A DNA stretch of 22,791 nt from Bacillota bacterium (GTDB taxonomy: Bacteria > Bacillota_A > Clostridia > Tissierellales > Peptoniphilaceae), in NCBI GenBank assembly GCA_023443045.1, contig JAEZWK010000026.1:1-22791 (forward strand), in the 5' to 3' direction. The notes under the pieces are model-generated. The model had not been told where the DNA came from and made no database searches. It saw only the letters and a list, made by a program, of their open reading frames with translations. Shown here piece after piece: positions 1 through 6,725 of this stretch (positions are counted from its first letter, which is position 1; every line of letters starts with the position of its first letter). The position numbers were made by a program, and so were the translations under genes.

Positions 1-218
1 TCTTCAACGGATACAGACCACAATTCTACTTTAGAACAACAGACGTAACAGGAAACATCAGCCTAGAAGAAGGAGTAGAAATGGTAATGCCAGGAGACAA
101 CGCAAGATTTACCATCGAACTCATCACCCCAATCGCGATCGAAAAAGGATTAAAATTCGCTATACGTGAAGGTGGAAGAACAGTAGGAGCTGGAGTAGTT
201 ACAGAAATTATAGAATAA
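1..218 (+). CDS. tuf: Elongation factor Tu, C-terminal fragment
   Basis: This is the 3' end of a gene entering from the left edge, read from base 3 and ending at TAA 216-218. The translated tail matches domain 3 of EF-Tu: it contains FRTTDVTG, the VMPGDNARF segment, [19 protein letters not shown] and the closing [10 protein letters not shown]-Tu carries aminoacyl-tRNA to the ribosomal A site as a GTP complex; the GTPase domain lies outside the window. Codons here favour C-ending AAC, TTC, TAC and ATC, unlike the AT-ending codons of the neighbouring genes, as expected for a very highly expressed gene. It converges on the hmu operon and shares a terminator hairpin with it. Confidence 0.97.
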   Translation, partial: FNGYRPQFYFRTTDVTGNISLEEGVEMVMPGDNARFTIELITPIAIEKGLKFAIREGGRTVGAGVVTEIIE

Positions 219-252
219 AAATAAGCGGCCTTTTTGGTCGCTTTTATTTTTG
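219..252. terminator. Shared hairpin between tuf and the convergent hmu operon
   Basis: Bases 223-230 pair with 236-243 (AAGCGGCC against GGTCGCTT, one G-U wobble) around a five-T loop. A T-rich run follows on the plus strand and, on the minus strand, an equivalent T-rich run follows the opposite arm. It directly follows the tuf stop codon and lies just past the hmuW stop (244-246), so it can serve both transcripts. On the minus strand the wobble becomes an A-C mismatch, so termination may be stronger for tuf. Confidence 0.85.
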
Positions 253-1455
253 CAATATTTTGTCGTAAAACATTTTTTGAATATTAAATCCGAAGAATGC
301 ACCCTTAGCTGTGAGGTGGTATTTTTTTTCTTCTTCATACATATAATTTTCTTTTATGAGTTCATTTATTTCTTCGGTGAAATTTTTACTAAACTCATCT
401 TTGTTTAGGTAGAGAAGTTGTAATGTGGATAATTTTTTCTTTAGGTCGAAATATTCATCTCGGAAGCTCATACTTATTTCATTTTCATAGTTATTTATAT
501 ATTTTTTGAAATCATCTAATATAAATGGATTCATAATCATGGTTTTATGGATATTTCCTCCGGCGCCTGCACCTAGTGGAAATGTATCTTTGTTATTTAG
601 CCTGTGTTTTATATATTTATATTCATCTCTATTTTTTCTAACCATTTTGGTGAGTTCTAGAAATTCGAAATCGGGTAAATTTTCAACAAATTTCATAAAT
701 AGATTGTAATCTTTTTCTAGGTTATATTTCTTTTCGTCTTCTGTAAGGGTTTTTCCCAGTTTCGATTTATCTATAATCATGAGTGAGTAAAATGAAAATC
801 CTGCTATATCTAGATTATTTATGATTTCTAAATCTCTTTTTAGATCATCTTCAGTTTGACCGGGATAATTATATATGATATCTATATTTACATTTTTTAG
901 TCCGTGGGAGAGTATATTTTTTATCTTTTCAATTGCATATTTTCCATCTCCGCGTCTATTTAAAAATTTTCTGCCACTGTCTGAGAATGTCTGTATACCG
1001 ATAGATAATCTATTTACTCCATTTTTCATAAGAATTTCTAATTTTTCATCTGTTAGATCTGTAAGTGATGTTTCTACAGTGATTTCTGCGTTTTTTGTTA
1101 GGTTTGCTTTTGTGTTTAGATTTTTTAAAATCTTTTCTAGATCTTCTGTAGTGAGAGCGCTTGGAGTTCCACCGCCAAAATATATGGAATCGATGGTTGA
1201 AGTTTTAAATCTTTCGGTGTTTGCGATTCTATTTAGATTATCTATAACTAAATCCGCATAATTTTTATCAGGCTGGTTTAGAGTTCTTCTCATGTTACAA
1301 AATGAGCATATATTTGTGCAGTATGGTACATGAATGTATATAACTTGCTCTTCTTGTCCTGGAAGGCTCAATTCTTCTATTATTTTTTTGGGGCCTGCTA
1401 TTAATTTTTTTGCTTCGCTTCCTATGTGGTGGCTTTTTTCTCTTGTTGTAAACAT
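244..1455 (-). CDS. hmuW: HmuW/ChuW-like class C radical SAM anaerobic heme-degrading enzyme
   Basis: This 403-residue protein belongs to the HemN/HemW radical SAM superfamily. C46-x3-C50-x2-C53 binds the 4Fe-4S cluster and GGGTP (94-98) is a SAM-binding motif. The PLGAGAGGN segment near residue 300 and a HemN-type C-terminal domain also fit. Housekeeping HemW is a heme chaperone of similar size. This copy is instead assigned to the HmuW/ChuW/HutW group, which opens heme without oxygen to release Fe2+ and anaerobilin, because it ends an operon with a heme-type ABC importer and an HmuF-like flavodoxin. Its ATG starts one base past the hmuF stop and has no Shine-Dalgarno sequence, so translation is probably coupled. 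The assignment over HemW rests mainly on context; protein alignment would settle it. Confidence 0.82.
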   Translation of the reverse strand: MFTTREKSHHIGSEAKKLIAGPKKIIEELSLPGQEEQVIYIHVPYCTNICSFCNMRRTLNQPDKNYADLVIDNLNRIANTERFKTSTIDSIYFGGGTPSALTTEDLEKILKNLNTKANLTKNAEITVETSLTDLTDEKLEILMKNGVNRLSIGIQTFSDSGRKFLNRRGDGKYAIEKIKNILSHGLKNVNIDIIYNYPGQTEDDLKRDLEIINNLDIAGFSFYSLMIIDKSKLGKTLTEDEKKYNLEKDYNLFMKFVENLPDFEFLELTKMVRKNRDEYKYIKHRLNNKDTFPLGAGAGGNIHKTMIMNPFILDDFKKYINNYENEISMSFRDEYFDLKKKLSTLQLLYLNKDEFSKNFTEEINELIKENYMYEEEKKYHLTAKGAFFGFNIQKMFYDKILQK

Positions 1456-1456
1456 A

Positions 1457-1945
1457 TTAGTTGAATGCCTTTATCGCGTTTTGAATATCATTTTCGTCTG
1501 GGTGGGTGCTTGCTATTTCATGGGTACGTTTTCTCTTTTCATCCCAAGGATGATGAGGATTTGTATTTTGTTTCATTTTTTCGGTAAGACGAGGATCTAT
1601 TTTTCCCATACAAGCAAATCTATTTTCTATTTTGTTATTATTTTTTAGGAATCTATCATCTATTTTTTGGTAGATATTTTTTGCGTGTTCGCTATTTGGG
1701 TCAGCTCCTAATGTAAAAAAGTATCCCACTATTTTTTCTTTTATTTTATCAATGATTTTTTGTGAAAGTGTATCTATATCCCCTTTGTCTATCCATCCGC
1801 CGACAATGATTTTATCATAAATATTAATCATTTCATCATTGAATTCTTTGGCGTTTATTATGTCAAAATTATGATGTTTACTTATGGCTTCTGCTACCAT
1901 TTTGGTATTGCCTGTAAGTGTGCTATATATTGTCAATATTTTCAT
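1457..1945 (-). CDS. hmuF: HmuF/FldH-like flavodoxin, predicted heme and anaerobilin handling
   Basis: This 162-residue flavodoxin-fold protein has the N-terminal FMN phosphate loop STLTGNT (8-14) after a first beta strand, then the IIVGGW strand-loop near 46-51. In Fusobacterium nucleatum, the flavodoxin-like HmuF and FldH bind FMN and heme, pass heme to HmuW and reduce anaerobilin; FldH ligates heme through a C-terminal histidine. Here a histidine-rich C-terminal stretch (H131, H132, H142, H148) lies in the comparable area, so a heme-ligand role is plausible but unproven. The start is fixed by GGAGG at 1951-1955, five bases upstream. It overlaps the ATPase gene by 23 bases and is followed one base later by hmuW. 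A plain electron-donating flavodoxin for the radical SAM enzyme is the main alternative. Confidence 0.8.
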   Translation of the reverse strand: MKILTIYSTLTGNTKMVAEAISKHHNFDIINAKEFNDEMINIYDKIIVGGWIDKGDIDTLSQKIIDKIKEKIVGYFFTLGADPNSEHAKNIYQKIDDRFLKNNNKIENRFACMGKIDPRLTEKMKQNTNPHHPWDEKRKRTHEIASTHPDENDIQNAIKAFN

Positions 1946-2729
1946 TTTTACCTCCAGTTTTTCCTAGTGTGAGTATGTGTGGAATTTCATTTTTATATAT
2001 TATTTCAGTTTCTATATTATATACATCACGTATGAGATTGGTGTCTAAAAGTTCTTTGGTAGGTCCCTGTTTTATTAGTTTTCCATTTTTTATTATTATA
2101 ATTTCGTCAGAGTATTGAAATGCATGATTTAAATCGTGTAATACCATTACTACAGTAAGTTTTCTTTTTTTGTTGATCTTTTTTATGAGCTCCAATATAT
2201 CTATTTGAAATGATATATCTAAATATGTGGTGGGCTCATCTAGTAATAATATTTCGGTATCCTGTGCAAGTGCCATGGCTAAAAAGACTCTTTGTCGTTC
2301 TCCACCAGAAAGTTCTCTTACTAATCTATTTTTATAATTATATATACCACATAGGTGCATTGCCTCACAGATTATATGATTATCATTTTTGCTTAGGGAC
2401 TGGAACCACTTTTTATGTGGGCTTCTTCCCATTTCTATGAGCCTTTCTACTGTCATATCTTCTGGTGTCTGATTTTGCTGTAGTAGCATGGCTATTTTTT
2501 GAGCTAGATCTTTGTAGCTCATCTTTTCAATTTCTTTTTCTAGTATAAATATTTTTCCGCTTTTTGAAATTAGTTTGGTTATAGATTTAAGAATCGTGCT
2601 TTTGCCCGCCCCATTAGGTCCAATTATAGATGTTATAATTCCTTCTTTTAGTTTTAACTTTAGATTTTCGATTATACATTTTTCTTCATAGCATATTGAG
2701 AGATTGTCTATATTTATTATGGAATTCAT
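1923..2729 (-). CDS. hmuV: Heme/iron ABC transporter ATP-binding protein
   Basis: This 268-residue ATPase of the FecE/BtuD/HmuV group powers the adjacent FecCD-type permease at the inner face of the membrane. Visible motifs are Walker A GPNGAGKST (37-45), a Q-loop region LLQQNQTPEDMTVERL, the ABC signature LSGGERQRV (about 140-148), Walker B LLLDEPTTYLD, and the switch histidine in VLHDLNHA. The start ATG overlaps the permease stop in an ATGA junction and is preceded by GGAGAGG, so it is both coupled and independently primed. Sequence alone does not separate heme from siderophore or cobalamin substrates. Heme is inferred from the downstream hmuF and hmuW genes and the IsdE-like binding protein. 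Confidence 0.9.
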   Translation of the reverse strand: MNSIINIDNLSICYEEKCIIENLKLKLKEGIITSIIGPNGAGKSTILKSITKLISKSGKIFILEKEIEKMSYKDLAQKIAMLLQQNQTPEDMTVERLIEMGRSPHKKWFQSLSKNDNHIICEAMHLCGIYNYKNRLVRELSGGERQRVFLAMALAQDTEILLLDEPTTYLDISFQIDILELIKKINKKRKLTVVMVLHDLNHAFQYSDEIIIIKNGKLIKQGPTKELLDTNLIRDVYNIETEIIYKNEIPHILTLGKTGGKNENIDNI

Positions 2730-3712
2730 TTTTTACCTCTCCTTAATAAGTATAAAAAGAATGGACCGCCAAGCACCGCCATGATTGTGCCGACTGGTAA
2801 CTCTAGAGGGGAGCTTATGGTTCTTGCAAAAGTATCTGTTAGTATTAAAAAAGTTCCGCCGTTAATTATCGAAAAGGGAAGTAGCCTTCTATAATCTGTA
2901 CCCACTATTAGCCTAGAGATATGTGGAACTACAAGTCCTATAAATCCTATAACTCCTACGCTTGAAGTAGCAACTCCTGCTAAAAATGCGGCAACTAAAC
3001 TAAGATATATTCTAGATGAGTGGATGTTTAACCCTAGATTGGTTGCTTTTTCATCTCCTAAGAGAATTATATTTGCACGTCCTATTAGAAGAATTGAAAA
3101 AAATAATCCGATAGCAACGTATGGAAGAATCACATATACATCTTTCAAGCTCCTACCTGCGAGTGTACCATTTAACCAAAGTATTACATTTTGAACTTTT
3201 TCAGAATTTAGTACAGAAATAAGAGATGAAGCTCCACCTAAGATTGCATTTACCGCAACTCCTGCAAGTATAAGACGGATGGTGTTTATCCCATTTTTCC
3301 AAGATAATAAATATATTATTATGGTTGCCATTATACCGCCACCAAATGCTATTAGTGGCATGACCGGAGCATAATGAGGCATTACCAGTAGCACGGTCAT
3401 TATACCCAGACTTGCACCAGAGCTTACACCGATGATACCAGGATCTGCTAGTGGATTTTGCATAACAGCTTGTAGTAAAGCGCCAGAACTTGCTAGTGCC
3501 ATTCCAACGATTAGAGCTAGTACAACACGCGGCAGTCTAACATTATCTATTATCATCTGTTCAGTTTCGCTTAGATTAGAATTAAAAAATAAATAATTAA
3601 AAACTTTTGTAGGAGCAATTTTTACACTTCCTATACCTACCGAGAAAATAATAACAGCCGTAAGTATAATGATACTTACAGCCATTAATAGATAAAACTT
3701 TTTAATTTTCAT
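2726..3712 (-). CDS. hmuU: FecCD-family ABC permease (heme/iron import)
   Basis: This 328-residue integral membrane protein of the BtuC/FecCD family has about ten hydrophobic helices starting at the N-terminal LLMAVSIIILTAVIIF. Family landmarks include NPLADPGIIGVSSGASLG, RLILAGVAVNAI, the coupling region GVIGFIGLVVPHISRLIVGTDYR, and the C-terminal ELPVGTIMAVLGGPFFLYLLRR. It forms the translocation path for substrate delivered by the lipoprotein encoded upstream, probably as a homodimer with two copies of the ATPase. The start lies inside the 3' end of the binding-protein gene (11-base overlap) and lacks a clear Shine-Dalgarno sequence, which points to translational coupling. The family also moves siderophores and B12; heme is a context call. 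Confidence 0.93.
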   Translation of the reverse strand: MKIKKFYLLMAVSIIILTAVIIFSVGIGSVKIAPTKVFNYLFFNSNLSETEQMIIDNVRLPRVVLALIVGMALASSGALLQAVMQNPLADPGIIGVSSGASLGIMTVLLVMPHYAPVMPLIAFGGGIMATIIIYLLSWKNGINTIRLILAGVAVNAILGGASSLISVLNSEKVQNVILWLNGTLAGRSLKDVYVILPYVAIGLFFSILLIGRANIILLGDEKATNLGLNIHSSRIYLSLVAAFLAGVATSSVGVIGFIGLVVPHISRLIVGTDYRRLLPFSIINGGTFLILTDTFARTISSPLELPVGTIMAVLGGPFFLYLLRRGKK

Positions 3713-4640
3713 AGATGATATTTGATAAATTTTTCAAAGCTTGACCAACAAAAACATTTCCAGAATTATTGAATAAAGCGTCATCTAAATAGATGATGTG
3801 ATTGTTTTTGGTTGCTTTTAGATTGTTCCATGCAGGGTTACTTTCAAACTGCTCTTTTAAGATTTTTTTACTCATTTCTATATTTCCATGGCTCATAATA
3901 AGTATATAATCTGGATCTTGCTCGATTATGTTTTCCAAAGAAAATGGAATATATGCTTCATCGTGTTTTACTATATTATCAGCATGTAATATATTTAATA
4001 AATCTCCCAAATATGATTTGTCAGTTGCTGCCATTACAGATTTTGGATTAGCAAGCATAGCTAGAATTTTTGGAGAAGTTTTTCCTTCTGCATTTTGTTC
4101 TGCAGTTTTTCTATCATTTTCGATTTCAGATATTAGTTCTTCCGCTTTTTCAGTAGTTCCTAATATTTTTGAAATATATCTAATGCTTTCAATTATTTCG
4201 TCATATGATTTCATATTAGTAAAATCTACAGGTATATTTAGGTTTGCGATATTTTTGGATATTATATCTTTTAGTGATGATTCTGTTATAAATAGATCTG
4301 GATTTAAAGATTTTATAACTTCTGCATCAGGATTTCTAGGTGAACCGATATTTGTAACATCTTTATATCTTTCAGGCATAGGATAATGTGATTCGGGTAC
4401 ACCAATAACATTTTCATATTCCAATTTATCTAAAAGATTGGTAACTGCCATAGTACCAGCTATTACTTTCTTAGCTTCTGTATTTTCTACTTCTTTTTGT
4501 TCTACATTTTCTTCTTTTGATTCGTTAGTTGTTTCTTCACTAACTTTCTTTTCTTCAGTGTTTACATTTTCTTTTGTAGTGCAAGAAAATAATAATACAC
4601 TTGATATTAGAATTGTTAAAATAATAAATAATCTTTTCAT
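3702..4640 (-). CDS. hmuT: IsdE-like heme-binding lipoprotein of the ABC importer
   Basis: This 312-residue solute-binding protein of the TroA/BtuF fold is anchored as a lipoprotein: signal peptide, then lipobox LLFSC with C20, then an acidic low-complexity linker to about residue 58. The segment GVPESHYPMPERYKDV followed by NIGSPRNPDAEVIKSLNPD resembles the LPKRY...VG...PD region of IsdE-type heme receptors. H251 in MSHGN sits where IsdE-type proteins place a histidine heme ligand; that residue match is from memory and position only. The ATG at 4640 is chosen because AGGAGG lies at 4645-4650; an upstream in-frame TTG at 4655 would start before the ribosome site. It is the first gene of the hmu operon and would capture heme outside the membrane. 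Siderophore binding is the alternative. Confidence 0.87.
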   Translation of the reverse strand: MKRLFIILTILISSVLLFSCTTKENVNTEEKKVSEETTNESKEENVEQKEVENTEAKKVIAGTMAVTNLLDKLEYENVIGVPESHYPMPERYKDVTNIGSPRNPDAEVIKSLNPDLFITESSLKDIISKNIANLNIPVDFTNMKSYDEIIESIRYISKILGTTEKAEELISEIENDRKTAEQNAEGKTSPKILAMLANPKSVMAATDKSYLGDLLNILHADNIVKHDEAYIPFSLENIIEQDPDYILIMSHGNIEMSKKILKEQFESNPAWNNLKATKNNHIIYLDDALFNNSGNVFVGQALKNLSNIIYEN

Positions 4641-4660
4641 ATTTCCTCCTGTCAAAAAAT

Positions 4661-4683
4661 ATTATATCAAATCTATTGATATA
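4661..4683 (-). promoter_or_regulatory. hmu operon -10 box overlapped by a 21-bp dyad (candidate metal/heme operator)
   Basis: A perfect dyad TATATCAA-N5-TTGATATA occupies 4663-4683. Read on the minus strand, its right arm runs into TATAAT (4666-4661), a consensus -10 box placed to start transcription near 4654, just ahead of the AGGAGG of hmuT. No convincing -35 hexamer is visible. A repressor on this dyad would block the promoter. The sequence is AT-rich and has Fur-superfamily character (TGATA half-sites) but is not the classical Fur, PerR or Zur box, so the regulator is unknown. Confidence 0.6.
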
Positions 4684-4783
4684 TTTTTTTAAAAAAATTG
4701 ATGGATAATAGTATTAAATAATTAAAAAAGGTATGAAAATAATAAAGTATGTTGAAATGATAAAAAGTTTTTGTTTTTATGGC

Positions 4784-4810
4784 AATAAAAAAAGGACGCG
4801 AAGTCCTAAT
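4784..4810 (-). terminator. Intrinsic terminator of dps
   Basis: On the minus strand AGGAC pairs with GTCCT (4807-4803 with 4797-4793) around a UUCGC loop, a UUCG-type stable loop, followed by a run of T residues (4793-4787). It begins nine bases past the dps stop and separates dps transcription from the hmu promoter further along. Confidence 0.85.
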
Positions 4811-4815
4811 TTTAA

Positions 4816-5256
4816 TTATTTTTTTGCTTGTTCCATGAACCAAATTTCTTTGTCGAAGATTGCACATTGGTCTTCCATCATTGCAACCCACCAGAATTCA
4901 CCTTTTTCATCAGCTGCTTCTCTGATTTCTACAGCGTGTTTTCTTAGGTGTTGGTATAATTCTAATGCTTTGGTTAGAGCATCTTTTTCAGTATAATCAA
5001 CTTCTGTTTCTAATTCTTTTAGATCTGTAGCTTCTAGATATGCTTTTAAGTTAGCTAGAGGATATACACCATCCATTTTCATTCTTTCAGCTACTTCATC
5101 ATACATTTCGAAAATTTGATCGTATAAGCTTTCTAGATATTCGTGAACGCTTTTGAATTGTGGTCCTTTTACATTCCAATGTAGGTTGTGTAGATAAGCG
5201 TTAGCTACAGCTAGATCTGATAAATATATTTGTTTTTTGCATTTTTCTTTTGCCAT
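4816..5256 (-). CDS. dps: Dps family ferritin-like protein
   Basis: This 146-residue protein oxidises Fe2+ and stores it as a ferric core in a dodecamer, protecting DNA from peroxide. The inter-subunit ferroxidase ligands are intact with canonical spacing: H26 in NLHWNVKG, H38 in SVHEYLE, then D53 and E57 in YDEVAER, matching the 12-, 15- and 4-residue intervals of characterised Dps proteins. Length is typical of a compact Dps. The start has AGGAGG at 5263-5268 six bases upstream. It has its own terminator and lies just upstream of the heme-iron operon, so uptake and storage are neighbours. A 10-bp inverted repeat sits upstream (5290-5326) and may be regulatory. Confidence 0.95.
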   Translation of the reverse strand: MAKEKCKKQIYLSDLAVANAYLHNLHWNVKGPQFKSVHEYLESLYDQIFEMYDEVAERMKMDGVYPLANLKAYLEATDLKELETEVDYTEKDALTKALELYQHLRKHAVEIREAADEKGEFWWVAMMEDQCAIFDKEIWFMEQAKK

Positions 5257-5289
5257 TTTATACCTCCTAAAATTTTAAATTTCTTACAT

Positions 5290-5326
5290 ATAATGTTTAC
5301 CCACTAGTTTTTATTTTAAACATTAT
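5290..5326. repeat. 10-bp inverted repeat between folC and dps
   Basis: ATAATGTTTA (5290-5299) and TAAACATTAT (5317-5326) are perfect inverted copies separated by 17 bases. The distal arm overlaps the folC stop codon (5316-5318). No T-run follows either arm, so it is a poor intrinsic terminator. It lies upstream of the dps ribosome site and may be a two-half-site operator or an mRNA hairpin. I see no clear -35/-10 pair for dps. Confidence 0.5.
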
Positions 5327-6620
5327 TTATATTTATAAAATACTCTAAAGCCATCCCTACAAGGTATAAACTACCGCTAATCAGTATCATATCATCTTTT
5401 TTTGCCATAACTTTTAAAGATTTTATAGCATCATCAACAGAATTGTATACAAAATCTGCGTTTGATTCTTTTTTTAATACATCTATATCTTCACTTTTTA
5501 TATCATAAACAGATGTAACAGCCACATAATCAGAATTTTTTCTGATGATTTCTAACATTTCGGCGTGTTCCTTTGTCTTCATCATAGCGGTTAATGTATA
5601 TAATTTGTTATGAGGTATTTCTTTTATGCTTCTAAAAAGTTTTTCTATGGCATCTATGTTGTGTGCGCCATCTATTAGTATGAGGGGATTTTCTGAAATG
5701 ATATCCATTCGTCCTGGCCATTTTTCGTTATTAATAACTTCTATAATTATATCTTTAAATTGATTAATATCTATTTTTAAAATTTCAAATATCTCTAAAA
5801 TAGCTAGCAGAATGACGATGGTATTTTCTACTCTTATTACGCCCAATTGTTTTGGATTTACTAAAAAAGAAATATCATTTATTTTTATTATAAATTCACC
5901 ACTTACTGGTTCTTTATCCAATCTGTTGCCATCTTTATCAAATAGTAAAACTGATCTATCAGTTATTATTTTTGCGTTTTTTTCATTTGCTTCTCTTTCT
6001 ATAATCGAAAAGACGGATCCTTTATTTAAAGTTATTATAGGAGAAGAGCATATTATTCCCGCTTTATGTTTAGCTATTTCTTCTATTGTTTCCCCTAAAT
6101 AATCTTTATGATCTAGAGATATACTGGTTATTATAGAAAGTAATTTGTTTTTTAGCGCATTTGTCGGGCAATATCTTCCGCCAACTCCCGTTTCTATAAT
6201 GGCTAATGACACATTTTTTTCTTTCGAATACATTAGAAATATTAAAAATAAAAATTCAAAATATGTTAGTTTACCCAAATCTTCATTATTTTTTTCTAGT
6301 TCTAAAACAATTTCAGAAAGTCGGATAAAATCTTCATGCGAAATATTATCATCTCTATTTTTTGAATATTTAATTCTTTCGGATGTATCTATGAGGTGAG
6401 GTGAAGTAAATAGAGATGTTTCTACACCCATGTTTTTTAAAATTTTATAAATAAAAAAAGATGTCGTGCCTTTACCATTTGTGCCAGCGATGTGGATATA
6501 TTTTATAGAGTCCAGATCTAGAAGTTCTATATATTTTTTTATTCTTTCCAATGTTCTGTCGGGAGCGTTTCCTGCTCTTTTATCTAGAGCAGAAATAATT
6601 TGTGAGTATAATTTTTCCAT
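5316..6620 (-). CDS. folC: Folylpolyglutamate synthase / dihydrofolate synthase
   Basis: This 434-residue Mur-ligase family enzyme adds glutamate to folates in the cytoplasm using ATP, which retains them in the cell. Visible features are the P-loop HIAGTNGKGTTS (about 43-54), the TSPHLIDTSERI folate-binding loop, the metal-binding region ETGVGGRYCPTNAL, a conserved SLDHKDYLG segment and the C-domain motif IDGAHNIDAIEKL. Length is normal. The ATG has AGAGG a few bases upstream (6625-6629). No folate synthesis genes are beside it, so whether it also acts as dihydrofolate synthase cannot be told. It is divergent from corA; its stop lies 60 bases before the dps start and no terminator is evident between them, so read-through into dps is possible. 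Confidence 0.95.
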   Translation of the reverse strand: MEKLYSQIISALDKRAGNAPDRTLERIKKYIELLDLDSIKYIHIAGTNGKGTTSFFIYKILKNMGVETSLFTSPHLIDTSERIKYSKNRDDNISHEDFIRLSEIVLELEKNNEDLGKLTYFEFLFLIFLMYSKEKNVSLAIIETGVGGRYCPTNALKNKLLSIITSISLDHKDYLGETIEEIAKHKAGIICSSPIITLNKGSVFSIIEREANEKNAKIITDRSVLLFDKDGNRLDKEPVSGEFIIKINDISFLVNPKQLGVIRVENTIVILLAILEIFEILKIDINQFKDIIIEVINNEKWPGRMDIISENPLILIDGAHNIDAIEKLFRSIKEIPHNKLYTLTAMMKTKEHAEMLEIIRKNSDYVAVTSVYDIKSEDIDVLKKESNADFVYNSVDDAIKSLKVMAKKDDMILISGSLYLVGMALEYFININNV

Positions 6621-6692
6621 ACAACCTCTGTAATTTATAATATTTTTAATATAGTATTTATTTTAAAAGTAGTTTTTTTAAATTTGAAGTGT

Positions 6693-6698
6693 TATAAT
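6693..6698 (+). promoter_or_regulatory. Probable -10 box of corA
   Basis: A consensus TATAAT lies 28 bases before the corA ATG. The matching -35 position (6670-6675) is weak. Its place inside the theoretical TTG extension of corA (6684) argues for translation starting at 6726. Confidence 0.55.
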
Positions 6699-6725
6699 GA
6701 TAATATCAAAAATATTTGGAGTATT

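Noticed and set aside
244..1455. Radical SAM gene as an ordinary coproporphyrinogen oxidase HemN or housekeeping HemW
   Set aside because: Not excluded by motif alone, but the operon with heme-type transport and flavodoxin genes and the LGAGAGG segment fit HmuW/ChuW better.
6684..6725. TTG extension of corA
   Set aside because: A TATAAT -10 box lies within it and GGAG is positioned for ATG 6726, giving the normal CorA length.
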